64,000 bases of DNA from an uncultured Pelagibacteraceae bacterium (GTDB taxonomy: Bacteria > Pseudomonadota > Alphaproteobacteria > Pelagibacterales > Pelagibacteraceae), in NCBI GenBank assembly GCA_902536765.1, contig CACAYM010000002.1:62001-126000 (forward strand). The letters run 5' to 3'. The position numbers and the translations under genes are program-made. Positions 1-8,454 of this stretch are shown here, piece by piece (the stretch's first letter is position 1; each line of letters starts with the position of its first letter). A model generated the notes under the pieces. It did not search any database and was not told the DNA's origin. It saw only the letters and a list, made by a program, of their open reading frames with translations.

Positions 1-2
1 GG

Positions 3-383
3 GATGCTCATGCGATAGTTCATGCTCATTCGGCTAATGCTGCAGCTGTTTCAGCTCATGGCAAGAATATTCCTGCATTTCATTATATGGTCGCTTTAGC
101 TGGTGGAAATAATATAAAGTGCGCAGAATATGCGACCTTTGGAACAAAAGAATTATCTCAAAATATTATTAAGGCACTAGATGGAAGAAAAGCATGTCTT
201 ATGTCTAATCATGGTCAGGTTGCATTTGGCAAATCTCTTAGCGAGGCATTTGAACTTGCAGGGGAGATCGAAAATATTTGTCATCAATACATAAATACAA
301 TAAAATTAGGGCAACCTAAGATTCTTTCAGATGAAGAAATGAAAAAAATTTTAGACAAAACAAAGGATTACAAAAAAAACTAA
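3..383 (+). CDS. Class II aldolase/adducin-family protein (5' end outside window)
   Basis: This is the C-terminal part of a class II aldolase/adducin domain protein. The frame is open from base 3, well upstream of the first ATG at 87, so the real start lies before the window. The start of the visible part carries the family's zinc-ligand motif (VHAHS), and a further conserved His sits in SNHGQVAFG. Members include fuculose-phosphate aldolase-type enzymes, which cleave or decarboxylate sugar phosphates with bound zinc; the substrate here cannot be told from the fragment. It ends 9 bases before speDE and may share its transcript. The family call is firm and the exact reaction is unknown. Confidence 0.8.
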   Translation, partial: DAHAIVHAHSANAAAVSAHGKNIPAFHYMVALAGGNNIKCAEYATFGTKELSQNIIKALDGRKACLMSNHGQVAFGKSLSEAFELAGEIENICHQYINTIKLGQPKILSDEEMKKILDKTKDYKKN

Positions 384-392
384 AACTTTTAT

Positions 393-1433
393 ATGACTAA
401 AGTTGGCGAACATATAACGTTAGACATTATAGGCACAATTAAAGAATATGATCCAAAATTCTTTGAAAAACTAGTCTATAAAATTGCAAAAAAAGCTAAA
501 GTAACAGTTTTAGAAATATCAAAGTACAAATTTGAACCTCAAGGATTTACTTTAGTCGCACTTTTAGCTGAAAGTCATATAAGTTTTCATACTTTTCCTG
601 AAAAAGGAATTATAAGTTTTGATTTTTTTACATGCGGAAAAGTTAACCCAGTTGTCGCCTTAGATATTATTAAAAAAGATATTAAACATAAAAAAATTGT
701 AAAAAAAGAATTCAATAGAGATAATATTATTTACTATGATGATATTTATAGTTCACCAGGACTTAAAAAATATTATTTAGTTAAAGATGTTTTAGAAGAT
801 TTCAATTCTAAAGTTGGTCAGCATATAGAAATTTTAAATCTAGAACAGTTTGGAAAATCCTTATTTATTGATAACGAACTTCAAGTTGCTGAAAGTGATG
901 AACATTTGTATAGCTCAACTTTTGTTAATTCTGGTATTAAAATAAATCCACAGAAAGATAAATCTGCAATCATTGGTGGTGGAGACGGGGGTGTGGCAAG
1001 AGAATGTATATCACAAGGATTTAACTATATAGATTGGTTTGAACTTGATCCAGAGGTAGTCGAAGTTTGTGAAAAACATTTATCCAAAATTGGTAAAAAA
1101 GCTACAACAAAAAATTCAGTTAAGTGTGTTTGGGGTGATGCTTTTGAAAGTATTAAAAAAGTTGAGGACAACAAATACGATAAAATATTTGTAGATCTTA
1201 ACGACGACCAATATTGTATCGATCTTGCAGCAAAAAATATAAATTCACTTAAAAGAATTTTGAAGCCTAATGGTACAATAACAGCACAAGTCGGAAGTCA
1301 GGATAAAAAACCAAAGCAGGTAAAAAAATGGCTTAATTTGTTTGAAAAAAGCTTTGGCAATACATCTTTAGATAGAATTTATATACCGAGTTTTGATTGT
1401 TCTTGGAATTTTGCATCTTCATTAAATAAATAA
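393..1433 (+). CDS. speDE: Fused S-adenosylmethionine decarboxylase-spermidine synthase
   Basis: A bifunctional polyamine enzyme of 346 residues. Residues 1-115 are a class 1 AdoMet decarboxylase proenzyme: the ESH site at 60-62 (Ser61 would become the pyruvoyl cofactor by self-cleavage), with His66 and Cys81 in the usual catalytic positions. Residues 120-346 are an aminopropyltransferase with the decarboxy-AdoMet binding motif GGGDGG at 195-200 and acidic residues at 167-170 and in VDLNDD. Decarboxylated AdoMet made by the first half would donate the aminopropyl group to putrescine or a similar diamine in the second. The usual YHE element after the first acidic motif reads YSS here, so diamine preference may differ. 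Functional fusions of this kind are described, including from Ca. Pelagibacter. Cytoplasmic. Confidence 0.93.
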   Translation: MTKVGEHITLDIIGTIKEYDPKFFEKLVYKIAKKAKVTVLEISKYKFEPQGFTLVALLAESHISFHTFPEKGIISFDFFTCGKVNPVVALDIIKKDIKHKKIVKKEFNRDNIIYYDDIYSSPGLKKYYLVKDVLEDFNSKVGQHIEILNLEQFGKSLFIDNELQVAESDEHLYSSTFVNSGIKINPQKDKSAIIGGGDGGVARECISQGFNYIDWFELDPEVVEVCEKHLSKIGKKATTKNSVKCVWGDAFESIKKVEDNKYDKIFVDLNDDQYCIDLAAKNINSLKRILKPNGTITAQVGSQDKKPKQVKKWLNLFEKSFGNTSLDRIYIPSFDCSWNFASSLNK

Positions 1434-1481
1434 TTTCTTTTTAAATCTTTTAATTTGTGAAATACTTCTAAAAAAAATATT

Positions 1482-1486
1482 GGAGG
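1482..1486 (+). promoter_or_regulatory. Strong Shine-Dalgarno of the amino-acid binding protein
   Basis: GGAGG lies four bases before the ATG at 1491. Most genes in this window have weak or no Shine-Dalgarno, so this marks the binding protein for high translation and fixes its start. Confidence 0.8.
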
Positions 1487-1490
1487 CGAT

Positions 1491-2318
1491 ATGAATATTA
1501 TTAAAAAATTTAGCTTAGGAGTTTTGATTACTTTATTTTTATCATTTTCTGCTAACGCTGATAAAATTAAAATTGGAACAGAAGGTGCATACCCGCCTTG
1601 GAATTCAAAAGATGCTTCAGGCAAACTAATTGGATTTGAGGTCGAGCTTGCTTGGACGCTTTGTAGATATATAGGTCAGCAATGTGAGATAGTTGAGCAA
1701 GATTGGGATGGTATGATACCAGCTCTAATCATGAGAAAATTTGATGCAATAATGGCTGGAATGTCTATTACTGCTGAAAGACAAAAAGCAATCAGTTTTT
1801 CTCAAGGATATGCTGACGAAGTTGCTTCATTGGCTGTAATGAAAGGTTCAGATTTAGAGGGCATGGATACACCAGCTGGAATTAATTTAACTAAACCAAA
1901 TGCTGCTGCAAAAAAAGCACTAAAAACGCTTACTACTGGATTAGCAGGTAAAACAGTTTGTGTTCAAACAGCTACAATTCATCAGAATTTCTTAGACTCA
2001 GGTGACGTTGGAAAAGTAAATGTTAGAACATATAAAACTCAAGACGAGGTAAACTTAGATTTAGCATCTGGTAGATGTGACGCTGCCTTAGCTGCTGCTG
2101 TAGCTTTTAGTGATTACGCAGAAAAATCTGGTAAACCAGTTGTATTAGTTGGGCCAACATTTTCAGGTGGTGCATTTGGTAATGGTGTAGGTGTCGGTAT
2201 AAGAAAAGACGATACAGAGTTACTCAACGCATTTAATAAAGCAATCGATAAAGCAAGAAAAAATGGCGACATTAGTAGAATTGCTACTAAATGGTTCGGC
2301 TTTGATGCATCTATGTAA
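1491..2318 (+). CDS. Polar amino-acid ABC transporter, periplasmic binding protein
   Basis: A 275-residue solute-binding protein of the HisJ/ArgT/OccT type (family 3). Residues 1-23 form a signal peptide ending in ANA, followed by the family's opening strand (KIKIGTEGAYPPWN) and the FEVELA and AMAGMSIT segments that frame the ligand cleft. It should capture a basic or polar amino acid or opine in the periplasm for the two permeases just downstream. The exact ligand is not readable; the neighbouring polyamine gene makes arginine, ornithine or a polyamine precursor worth testing but does not prove it. It is separated from the permeases by a strong stem-loop, an arrangement that usually leaves binding protein in excess. 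Confidence 0.9.
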   Translation: MNIIKKFSLGVLITLFLSFSANADKIKIGTEGAYPPWNSKDASGKLIGFEVELAWTLCRYIGQQCEIVEQDWDGMIPALIMRKFDAIMAGMSITAERQKAISFSQGYADEVASLAVMKGSDLEGMDTPAGINLTKPNAAAKKALKTLTTGLAGKTVCVQTATIHQNFLDSGDVGKVNVRTYKTQDEVNLDLASGRCDAALAAAVAFSDYAEKSGKPVVLVGPTFSGGAFGNGVGVGIRKDDTELLNAFNKAIDKARKNGDISRIATKWFGFDASM

Positions 2319-2327
2319 ATATTTTTA

Positions 2328-2359
2328 GATTTGGCGGCTATAATATATAGTCGCCAATC
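2328..2359 (+). terminator. Stem-loop between binding protein and permease genes
   Basis: Bases 2328-2342 pair with 2346-2359: a roughly 14-bp stem with one bulged T and one G-U pair and a 3-base loop, followed by only TTT before the ATG at 2363. It can act as a partial terminator or 3' mRNA-stability element for the binding protein transcript. The downstream start codon is four bases from the stem, with no Shine-Dalgarno. Confidence 0.6.
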
Positions 2360-2362
2360 TTT

Positions 2363-3055
2363 ATGGAACTTCTTTCATTTGGAAAAACTGGTTGGGGCGA
2401 TGAACTACTGATCGCAACAATGATGACAATTGCCGTATCTATTACAGCTATGCTTATAGGTTTTCTGTTTGCTTTAATATTTACTCCACTTAAACTATCA
2501 AAAAGTAAATTTTTAAATCTTATTGGAAATTGTTACACAACAGTAATAAGAGGAGTTCCTGAATTATTAGTTATCTATTTATTTTTTTTTGGTGGAAGTG
2601 GTGCTGTTATGTATGTAGCATCTATATTTGGATATAATGAGTACATTGAAATTAATGCATTTATCACAGGATCATTTGCAATTGGAATTATTTCAGGAGC
2701 GTATTCAACAGAAGTTTTTAGAGGTGCAATTCAATCAATAGATAAAGGACAATTTGAAGCTTCAAAAGTTTTAGGTTTAAAAAAACCTGTTCACTTTTTT
2801 AAAGTGATTATGCCCCAAATGTTAAGACTAGCTATTCCTAATTTGAGTAACGTTTGGCAAATAACATTGAAAGATACTTCGCTGATATCTGTGACTGGTT
2901 TAGTCGAAATAATGAGACAATCTTACATCGCAGCTGGATCAACTAGAGATCCTTTATTTTTTTACTCATTTGCAGCAGTTTTGTATCTACTACTTACATA
3001 TTTGAGTATGAAGTTAATAAATAAATTAGAAGTTAGATACAGTAGGGGGTATTGA
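2363..3055 (+). CDS. Amino-acid ABC transporter permease (HisQ/OccQ-like)
   Basis: A 230-residue inner-membrane permease with about five membrane segments. The opening MELLSFGKTGWGDELL is typical of the HisQ/OccQ subunit, supporting the ATG at 2363 although no ribosome site is visible and a hairpin ends four bases upstream. The EAA loop (EASKVLGL near residue 137) is the docking site for the ATPase. It should pair with the next gene as the transmembrane heterodimer. The four-base overlap ATGA at 3052-3055 suggests translational coupling to the partner. Confidence 0.9.
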   Translation: MELLSFGKTGWGDELLIATMMTIAVSITAMLIGFLFALIFTPLKLSKSKFLNLIGNCYTTVIRGVPELLVIYLFFFGGSGAVMYVASIFGYNEYIEINAFITGSFAIGIISGAYSTEVFRGAIQSIDKGQFEASKVLGLKKPVHFFKVIMPQMLRLAIPNLSNVWQITLKDTSLISVTGLVEIMRQSYIAAGSTRDPLFFYSFAAVLYLLLTYLSMKLINKLEVRYSRGY

Positions 3056-3726
3056 TGGATTTTGAATTAATGATTAATAGTTTCCCTAAACTAATAAATG
3101 CTACTTTTATAACTCTTAAATTATTAATTGCTTCTTTAATTTTTGGATTATTTATCGGACTTTTTTTTGCAATTTTAAGGTTAAATAAAAATCTAATAAT
3201 TAATAAATTTGCTTACGTTTATTCTTATGTGTTTAGAGGGACACCACTTTTAGTTCAAATATTCATCATTTATTTCGGGCTAGGTCAAATAGAATATTTA
3301 AGATCAACAGCATTATGGATTATCCTAAAAGAGCCTTATTGGTGTGCAATAATTGCTTTTTCACTGAATACAGGAGCTTACACATCTGAAATACTACGAT
3401 CTGCATTTCAAACAATAAAACCTGGAATGATTGAAGCAGGTCAGAGTTTAGGAATTTCCAGTAAAATTATTTTTTATAAAATTCAAATTCCCATCGCTAT
3501 AAGACAGTCTTTGCCAGCTTATGGTAATGAAATAATTTTAATGATGAAGGGTACCTCGTTAGCAAGCACTGTAACTTTGATGGATCTTACTGGTGTAGCG
3601 AAATACATAATATCCACAACATTCAAGCCAATTGAAGTATTTATAGTTGCTGGTGGAATTTATCTTTTCATGACTTTTATAATTCATAATGTTGTTAAGT
3701 TTTTAGAGAAAAAATACAGTTATTAA
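3052..3726 (+). CDS. Amino-acid ABC transporter permease (HisM/OccM-like)
   Basis: A 224-residue second permease, about five membrane helices, with the EAA loop (EAGQSLGI) in the middle. It overlaps the upstream permease by four bases and completes the transmembrane core. No ATP-binding subunit follows: the next gene is on the opposite strand and the two reading frames overlap by four bases at 3723-3726. The ATPase must therefore be supplied from elsewhere in the genome or shared with another transporter. Family assignment is firm and substrate is unknown. Confidence 0.9.
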   Translation: MMDFELMINSFPKLINATFITLKLLIASLIFGLFIGLFFAILRLNKNLIINKFAYVYSYVFRGTPLLVQIFIIYFGLGQIEYLRSTALWIILKEPYWCAIIAFSLNTGAYTSEILRSAFQTIKPGMIEAGQSLGISSKIIFYKIQIPIAIRQSLPAYGNEIILMMKGTSLASTVTLMDLTGVAKYIISTTFKPIEVFIVAGGIYLFMTFIIHNVVKFLEKKYSY

Positions 3727-4112
3727 TATGATGTATATTCTTTAATTTCTCTGATTTTAGATCCAGAATGACTGTTCATTTCAAGCTTAATTTTTCCTCT
3801 CTCGTCATTTAGAAAGTGTATATCTCTAGATGTTTTAATAAAGACTTCACCAAAATCTGCATTTTTTTCGCATAACCTTTTTTCATTTTCTATATTCCAT
3901 AGTTTATTATTTATTTCTTTAAGCGACTGAAAAAGTTTATCAAGTTTATTGTCTGATTTTATATTTTTTTTGAATTGTTTTATTAATAATTCAAGCTCTT
4001 CATTTATAAATTTTAGTTTATGTTGATCTTTTATTTTTTCCTTTTTAATTTCAAGAATAGAAATTTTGTCTAATAATTCACCAACAGAAACTTCAACAAG
4101 TATTTTATTCAT
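3723..4112 (-). CDS. DUF6165-type small protein
   Basis: A 129-residue soluble protein. The opening EVSVGELLDKISILEIK matches, from memory, the DUF6165 family, whose biochemical role I do not know. The rest is Lys/Glu-rich and predicted helical, probably coiled coil over residues 15-80. No signal peptide or membrane segment is visible. It is divergent from a heptosyltransferase-like gene 32 bases away, and such proteins can occur beside surface-polysaccharide genes, so a link to cell-envelope glycosylation is only a guess from context. Confidence 0.65.
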   Translation of the reverse strand: MNKILVEVSVGELLDKISILEIKKEKIKDQHKLKFINEELELLIKQFKKNIKSDNKLDKLFQSLKEINNKLWNIENEKRLCEKNADFGEVFIKTSRDIHFLNDERGKIKLEMNSHSGSKIREIKEYTSY

Positions 4113-4144
4113 AATTTTTTATATTATGTTAAGTTGTTAAAAAT

Positions 4145-5077
4145 ATGTCTAATATTTTAATTATTAAACACGGATCTTTAGGAGATATAGCTCAAGCGAG
4201 CGGTGCAATTCAAGATATTTATGAAAATCATAAAGATCATAATTTGTATATAATGACCTCTAAACCTTACATAGATTTGTATAAAAAAAACCCTTTCATA
4301 ACAGATATTATTTTGGACATGAGATTATCTAGATTTAACCTTATTTACTTATATCTATTAATGAGAAAAATTAAAAAGCTTAAATTTGTAAAAGTATTTG
4401 ATTTACAAAATTCATCTAGAACATCATTTTATAAAAAAGTATTATTTCCAAACTCAAATTATAATTCTTGGTCGTCATCTCAAACTACATTACCCACGAA
4501 TACAACTAAAGAAGAATTTGATAAACTTTCAGTTTTAGAAAGATTTGACCACCAATTAAAAATTTCAGGATTGAAAACTAAACATACTCTAAAACCGAAT
4601 TTTGATTGGTCTTGTACAGATATATCAAAAATTAATTCTAAATTTAAATTAGAGAAATATATTATTTTATTTCCATTTTGCTCCCCACATCTCCATTTGA
4701 AAAAATGGCCACACTACAATGAGCTAATAAAATTAATTAAAGATGAATTGAAAAATGATTATAAAGTTGTAATAGCACCTGGACCAAGTGAAATTCATGA
4801 GGCAAAAAATTTTAATGCAGAATGTATCTTAGATGATGGTAAAGCTTTAAATATCCCTCAACTTGCAACTCTTATTAAAAACAGTTCTTTTGTAGTTGCC
4901 AATGATACAGGGCCAGCACATATTTCTGCTCATATAGGCGCAAAAGGTGTTGCTCTTTTTGGCTCACATACCACAGCTTATAAAGTAAACATTGAAAGAG
5001 AACATTTCAAAGCTATCCAGGTCTCTGATTTAAATAAATTAAGTGCAAGTAAAGTATTTGAAAAGATTGAACTATAA
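4145..5077 (+). CDS. Glycosyltransferase family 9 (heptosyltransferase-like)
   Basis: A 310-residue GT-B fold glycosyltransferase of the family that includes the LPS heptosyltransferases WaaC/WaaF. The N-terminal IIKHGSLGDIAQASGA is the usual family opening, and the C-terminal half has the nucleotide-sugar signature (NDTGPAHISAHIGA, then VALFGSHT). It would transfer heptose or another sugar from an ADP- or NDP-sugar to lipid A core or another surface glycan at the cytoplasmic face. It overlaps the convergent GT4 gene by six bases at 5072-5077. Donor and acceptor cannot be read from sequence. Confidence 0.85.
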   Translation: MSNILIIKHGSLGDIAQASGAIQDIYENHKDHNLYIMTSKPYIDLYKKNPFITDIILDMRLSRFNLIYLYLLMRKIKKLKFVKVFDLQNSSRTSFYKKVLFPNSNYNSWSSSQTTLPTNTTKEEFDKLSVLERFDHQLKISGLKTKHTLKPNFDWSCTDISKINSKFKLEKYIILFPFCSPHLHLKKWPHYNELIKLIKDELKNDYKVVIAPGPSEIHEAKNFNAECILDDGKALNIPQLATLIKNSSFVVANDTGPAHISAHIGAKGVALFGSHTTAYKVNIEREHFKAIQVSDLNKLSASKVFEKIEL

Positions 5078-6154
5078 AATTTTTTGATAATTTTTAATAA
5101 TTTGTTCCCAATGAAAATTTTTTGAAAATTCTTTAGCAAATTTACCGTATTCCTTATATTTGTGATCTTTGAGCATTTTGTCTATAGAAGAATATATTTC
5201 TTCAAGACTATTTCCATCACAAATTAAACCTGTTTTATCATGAACAATTGCATCTGATGCACCCCCATCTTTGCCACCAATAGATGGTATCCCATATTGA
5301 GCAGCTTCAATATACGCAATACCAAAACCCTCGACCGATTTGTTGTGAATTATTGAGGGCATTACAAAGATATTTGATCTGTATACTAAAGCGTTCTTGA
5401 GTCCGTTATCTATATTTTTAAGAAAAATAACATTGTTGTTTAAATTAAGTTCATTGACTAAATTTTTTAAATTGTTTTCTTCTTCTCCATAACCAACACA
5501 AACATAAATTATATTTGGGTATAACTCTTTTAAATTTCTGATTGCCATAATCACTTTTTCATGATTTTTTCTTTTATCAAATCTGGAAACAGTAATTAAT
5601 CTATTAGATTTTCCACTAAAAATTTTTTCAGCTTTTTCTATATCTTTATCTGAAACCTCACTCACAGCTTCAACTCCTGGATTGATTACAATTATTTTGT
5701 TTTCTTTTACTCCCTTATTTATTGCTAAATTTTTTGTAAAAACTGAATTTGATATTATATAATCAACACGATTTAAAATTTTTATTAACCTTTTATTTTG
5801 TCTTGTGCCTTTTTCATGATTTATTTCTTTAGAATGAATTAAGCATATTTTTTTTTTGTTTGTATTTATGAGCTCTAAACTCTTCCAATGATCAGCTATT
5901 ATACAACTAACGTTTTTGTTATTTTTTAAAAATTCATTAATTAAATAAGATTTTCTATATTTTCTAAGTAATTTTGGTCCTCCAATCCTCTCAATTGAGA
6001 AATTAACACTATTATCAAAATTTGAATAATTTTCATGATAGTCAGCGAAAACTTTTACTAAATTTATTTTAGATAAAGATTTAGTTAATCCATGCATTAG
6101 ATTTTGCATACCACCTATGTCAGGGGGGAAATTTCTAGTTATAATTAAAAACAT
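5072..6154 (-). CDS. Glycosyltransferase family 4
   Basis: A 360-residue GT-B glycosyltransferase. Visible family markers are the N-terminal acceptor-domain loop (PDIGGMQNLMHGL), the linker INPGVE, the basic RFDKRKNHE segment that binds donor phosphate, and the acidic EGFGIAYIEA motif near residue 280. It would add a sugar during synthesis of lipopolysaccharide, capsule or a glycolipid. It lies five bases after the redoxin gene on the same strand, so the two may be cotranscribed. Specificity is unknown. Confidence 0.87.
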   Translation of the reverse strand: MFLIITRNFPPDIGGMQNLMHGLTKSLSKINLVKVFADYHENYSNFDNSVNFSIERIGGPKLLRKYRKSYLINEFLKNNKNVSCIIADHWKSLELINTNKKKICLIHSKEINHEKGTRQNKRLIKILNRVDYIISNSVFTKNLAINKGVKENKIIVINPGVEAVSEVSDKDIEKAEKIFSGKSNRLITVSRFDKRKNHEKVIMAIRNLKELYPNIIYVCVGYGEEENNLKNLVNELNLNNNVIFLKNIDNGLKNALVYRSNIFVMPSIIHNKSVEGFGIAYIEAAQYGIPSIGGKDGGASDAIVHDKTGLICDGNSLEEIYSSIDKMLKDHKYKEYGKFAKEFSKNFHWEQIIKNYQKIL

Positions 6155-6159
6155 TTAAT

Positions 6160-6714
6160 TTACTTAATCCATTTAATATTACAGCCCATACTTGGGTGTT
6201 GCTCTTTTGGACCTTTACCTGTTTTTGAAATTAATTTTAACGCTTTAGATAGCTCACTTTCGCTATTATCCATAGGTTGTAAATCCTTCAGTTGTTTAAT
6301 TCGACCTCTGTACTGAAGTTCTAAATTTCCGTTATACGCAAAAAAATCTGGTGTGCAAACAGCATTATATACTTTCGCTACTTCTTGCGTTTCATCATGA
6401 AGGTATGGAAAAGAAAAGTTATTTTCTTTTGAAAAAGTAATCATATTTGCAAAAGAATCCTCTGGGTAATTTTTAACATCATTAGAACATATAGCAGCTG
6501 AGCTAATCCCAAATTTTTCTAAACTTTTACAGTCTTGAACTAAATCTTTAATTATCGCTTTTACATAAGGACAGTGATTGCAAATAAACATTATTAATGT
6601 TCCTTTTTCTCCTTTAATATCATTTAGAGAAATTATTTTGTTATCTGTAGATTTTAGTTTGAAATCTTCTGCCTTTTTCCCAAAATCGCATATTGGAGTT
6701 TTTGTAAGAGCCAT
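6160..6714 (-). CDS. Thioredoxin-fold redoxin (AhpC/TSA-like)
   Basis: A 184-residue cytoplasmic protein (no signal peptide) with a thioredoxin/peroxiredoxin fold. The active-site region is FICNHCPYVK, a CxxC pair at Cys45 and Cys48, and TPDFF supplies a cis-proline after Thr. This matches the small redoxin group often annotated as thioredoxin family protein; whether it reduces peroxides or protein disulfides is open. It is divergent from the gamma carbonic anhydrase gene with 20 bases between the two start codons. Confidence 0.8.
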   Translation of the reverse strand: MALTKTPICDFGKKAEDFKLKSTDNKIISLNDIKGEKGTLIMFICNHCPYVKAIIKDLVQDCKSLEKFGISSAAICSNDVKNYPEDSFANMITFSKENNFSFPYLHDETQEVAKVYNAVCTPDFFAYNGNLELQYRGRIKQLKDLQPMDNSESELSKALKLISKTGKGPKEQHPSMGCNIKWIK

Positions 6715-6734
6715 GATAGAACAATATATAATTT

Positions 6735-7247
6735 ATGTTTTATGATTTAAAAGATAAAAAACCAAAAAACTCTGGCGAAAATTGGGTAGCGCCTAATGCA
6801 GTCATAATAGGGGATGTGACGTTAGAAAAAAATACAAGTATATGGTTTAATGCAACTTTGAGAGGCGATTTAGAAAATATTCATATAGGTGAGGGATCCA
6901 ATGTACAAGATGGAAGCGTCCTTCATACTGATCCAGGTTATCCACTAATGGTTGGAAAAAATGTAACTGTTGGTCATTTAGTTATGCTCCACGGGTGTTC
7001 AATTGGAGATAACAGTTTAATTGGAATTGGAGCAGTTATTTTGAATAACGCTAAAATTGGAAAAAATTGTATAATTGGTGCAAAAGCTTTGATAACAGAG
7101 AATAAAGAGATACCAGACAACTCTTTAGTTATAGGTTCACCAGGAAAAGTTGTTAGAGAAGTTACTGAAGAAGAAAAAAAGGCAGTATTTGAAAACACAA
7201 AACATTATCAAGAAAATTGGAAAAAATATTCTAAATCAATATTTTAG
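6735..7247 (+). CDS. Gamma carbonic anhydrase-family protein (YrdA/PaaY-like)
   Basis: A 170-residue left-handed beta-helix protein built from hexapeptide repeats (residues 20-135). His64, His81 and His86 fit the three metal ligands of gamma-class carbonic anhydrases, and WFNATLRGD is the family's trimer-interface segment. Members bind zinc or iron and form trimers; some hydrate CO2 and others have no measured activity. It is cytoplasmic and followed after two bases by a methyltransferase gene. A second carbonic-anhydrase-like gene lies 0.8 kb away on the other strand. Confidence 0.87.
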   Translation: MFYDLKDKKPKNSGENWVAPNAVIIGDVTLEKNTSIWFNATLRGDLENIHIGEGSNVQDGSVLHTDPGYPLMVGKNVTVGHLVMLHGCSIGDNSLIGIGAVILNNAKIGKNCIIGAKALITENKEIPDNSLVIGSPGKVVREVTEEEKKAVFENTKHYQENWKKYSKSIF

Positions 7248-7249
7248 AT

Positions 7250-8062
7250 ATGTCTGAAAACAAAAATCTCAAGTCAATAGCAGAGATTTATAAATCAGAT
7301 AAAATTGAACATGGATATATTAAGGTATATGAAAAGTATTTTGAAAAAATAAGAGATGAAAATTTAAAAATACTTGAAATTGGCATAGCGGATGGAAAAT
7401 CTTTATTAACATGGAGCGATTATTTTCAAAACTCAATAATAGTTGGGATTGATATTCATAGGATTAATATTTCAGAAAAAAAGCTTGATAGAGATAACAT
7501 AGAAGTTCACCAAGGCTCACAAAGTGACCAATCTTTTATACAGGAAATTATTAATAAATATAAAGAGTTTGATATAATTATTGATGACGGAAGCCATTTA
7601 TCTAAAGACGTTAAAAAAAGCTTTAATTTACTATTCCCAGCATTAAAAGATGACGGTCTTTATATTATTGAAGATATTCAAACAAGCTATAATCATTTTT
7701 TTGGTGGGAATCCTTTTGATTTAAAATATTCAAATTCCCATATGAATTTTTTTAAACATTTGACTGATAGTTTGAATCATCAAGAAGTAGCTAATCCTTT
7801 TTACATCAAGAAGAGATATGATGGGAAAATCATTAATATTTCATTTTATCATAACATGGTTTTTGTAAGAAAAGGTGTAAATGATTTAAAAAGTAAAGAG
7901 TTAATAAATCATTCTTATGAGGACATGAAGTATTTAGAAAAATCAAGCAGGACAGGAAAAAAATTCCAATATTTTGTTAAGTATAAGGTATTTTATAAAG
8001 CATATACAATTTTCTTATTTGTATTTAACACAATTAAAAAACTACTTCTTTTAAGAATTTAG
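7250..8062 (+). CDS. Class I SAM-dependent methyltransferase
   Basis: A 270-residue methyltransferase. The SAM-binding motif ILEIGIADGKS is near residue 45, and IIIDDGSHL near residue 105 is the acidic metal-binding segment typical of sugar O-methyltransferases of the MycE/CmcI kind. The region YIIEDIQTSY is also characteristic. The C-terminus ends in a hydrophobic stretch that may touch the membrane. Nearby glycosyltransferases suggest methylation of a surface sugar, but this is inference. Confidence 0.78.
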   Translation: MSENKNLKSIAEIYKSDKIEHGYIKVYEKYFEKIRDENLKILEIGIADGKSLLTWSDYFQNSIIVGIDIHRINISEKKLDRDNIEVHQGSQSDQSFIQEIINKYKEFDIIIDDGSHLSKDVKKSFNLLFPALKDDGLYIIEDIQTSYNHFFGGNPFDLKYSNSHMNFFKHLTDSLNHQEVANPFYIKKRYDGKIINISFYHNMVFVRKGVNDLKSKELINHSYEDMKYLEKSSRTGKKFQYFVKYKVFYKAYTIFLFVFNTIKKLLLLRI

Positions 8063-8064
8063 TT

Positions 8065-8454
8065 TTAAACTTTCATTATTTTAAAACTAACTTTTAAATT
8101 AGGATATTTCTTTTTTAATTTTTTTTTAATTTTGATAAACGATTTTTTATGAATTGTGTTCTCAACAGATAAGTTAAATTTTTTTTTACCATTAACAATT
8201 TTAGCAGCACCACAATCGTTATGATTTATAACAATTAAACTGGTAATTTTATGAAGTTTAATTGAAGTTGCTAAGTTTTCCCAGAATGTAGAATGCCATT
8301 TTTGGAATCTATTTGCAGTTACACCAATTCCACCTCCAGCGATTGTAAAAGAACTATATTTGCCAGTTAATTTTTTTCTTTTTAAATAATTAAATACCTT
8401 TGATTGAAACCTCGGATCAATGCAGGATAAAACCATTGCTTTATATTTCTTCAT
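8065..8454 (-). CDS. Short beta-carbonic-anhydrase-like protein
   Basis: A 129-residue protein with the beta-carbonic anhydrase zinc set: Cys11, Asp13 and Arg15 in SCIDPR, then His78 and Cys81 in NHNDCG. Most beta enzymes are 190-230 residues, so this is a minimal version lacking the N-terminal helices. It could hydrate CO2 or be an inactive relative. Its start overlaps the stop of the upstream PNPOx-like gene by one base (TAATG), indicating coupling. Confidence 0.75.
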   Translation of the reverse strand: MKKYKAMVLSCIDPRFQSKVFNYLKRKKLTGKYSSFTIAGGGIGVTANRFQKWHSTFWENLATSIKLHKITSLIVINHNDCGAAKIVNGKKKFNLSVENTIHKKSFIKIKKKLKKKYPNLKVSFKIMKV

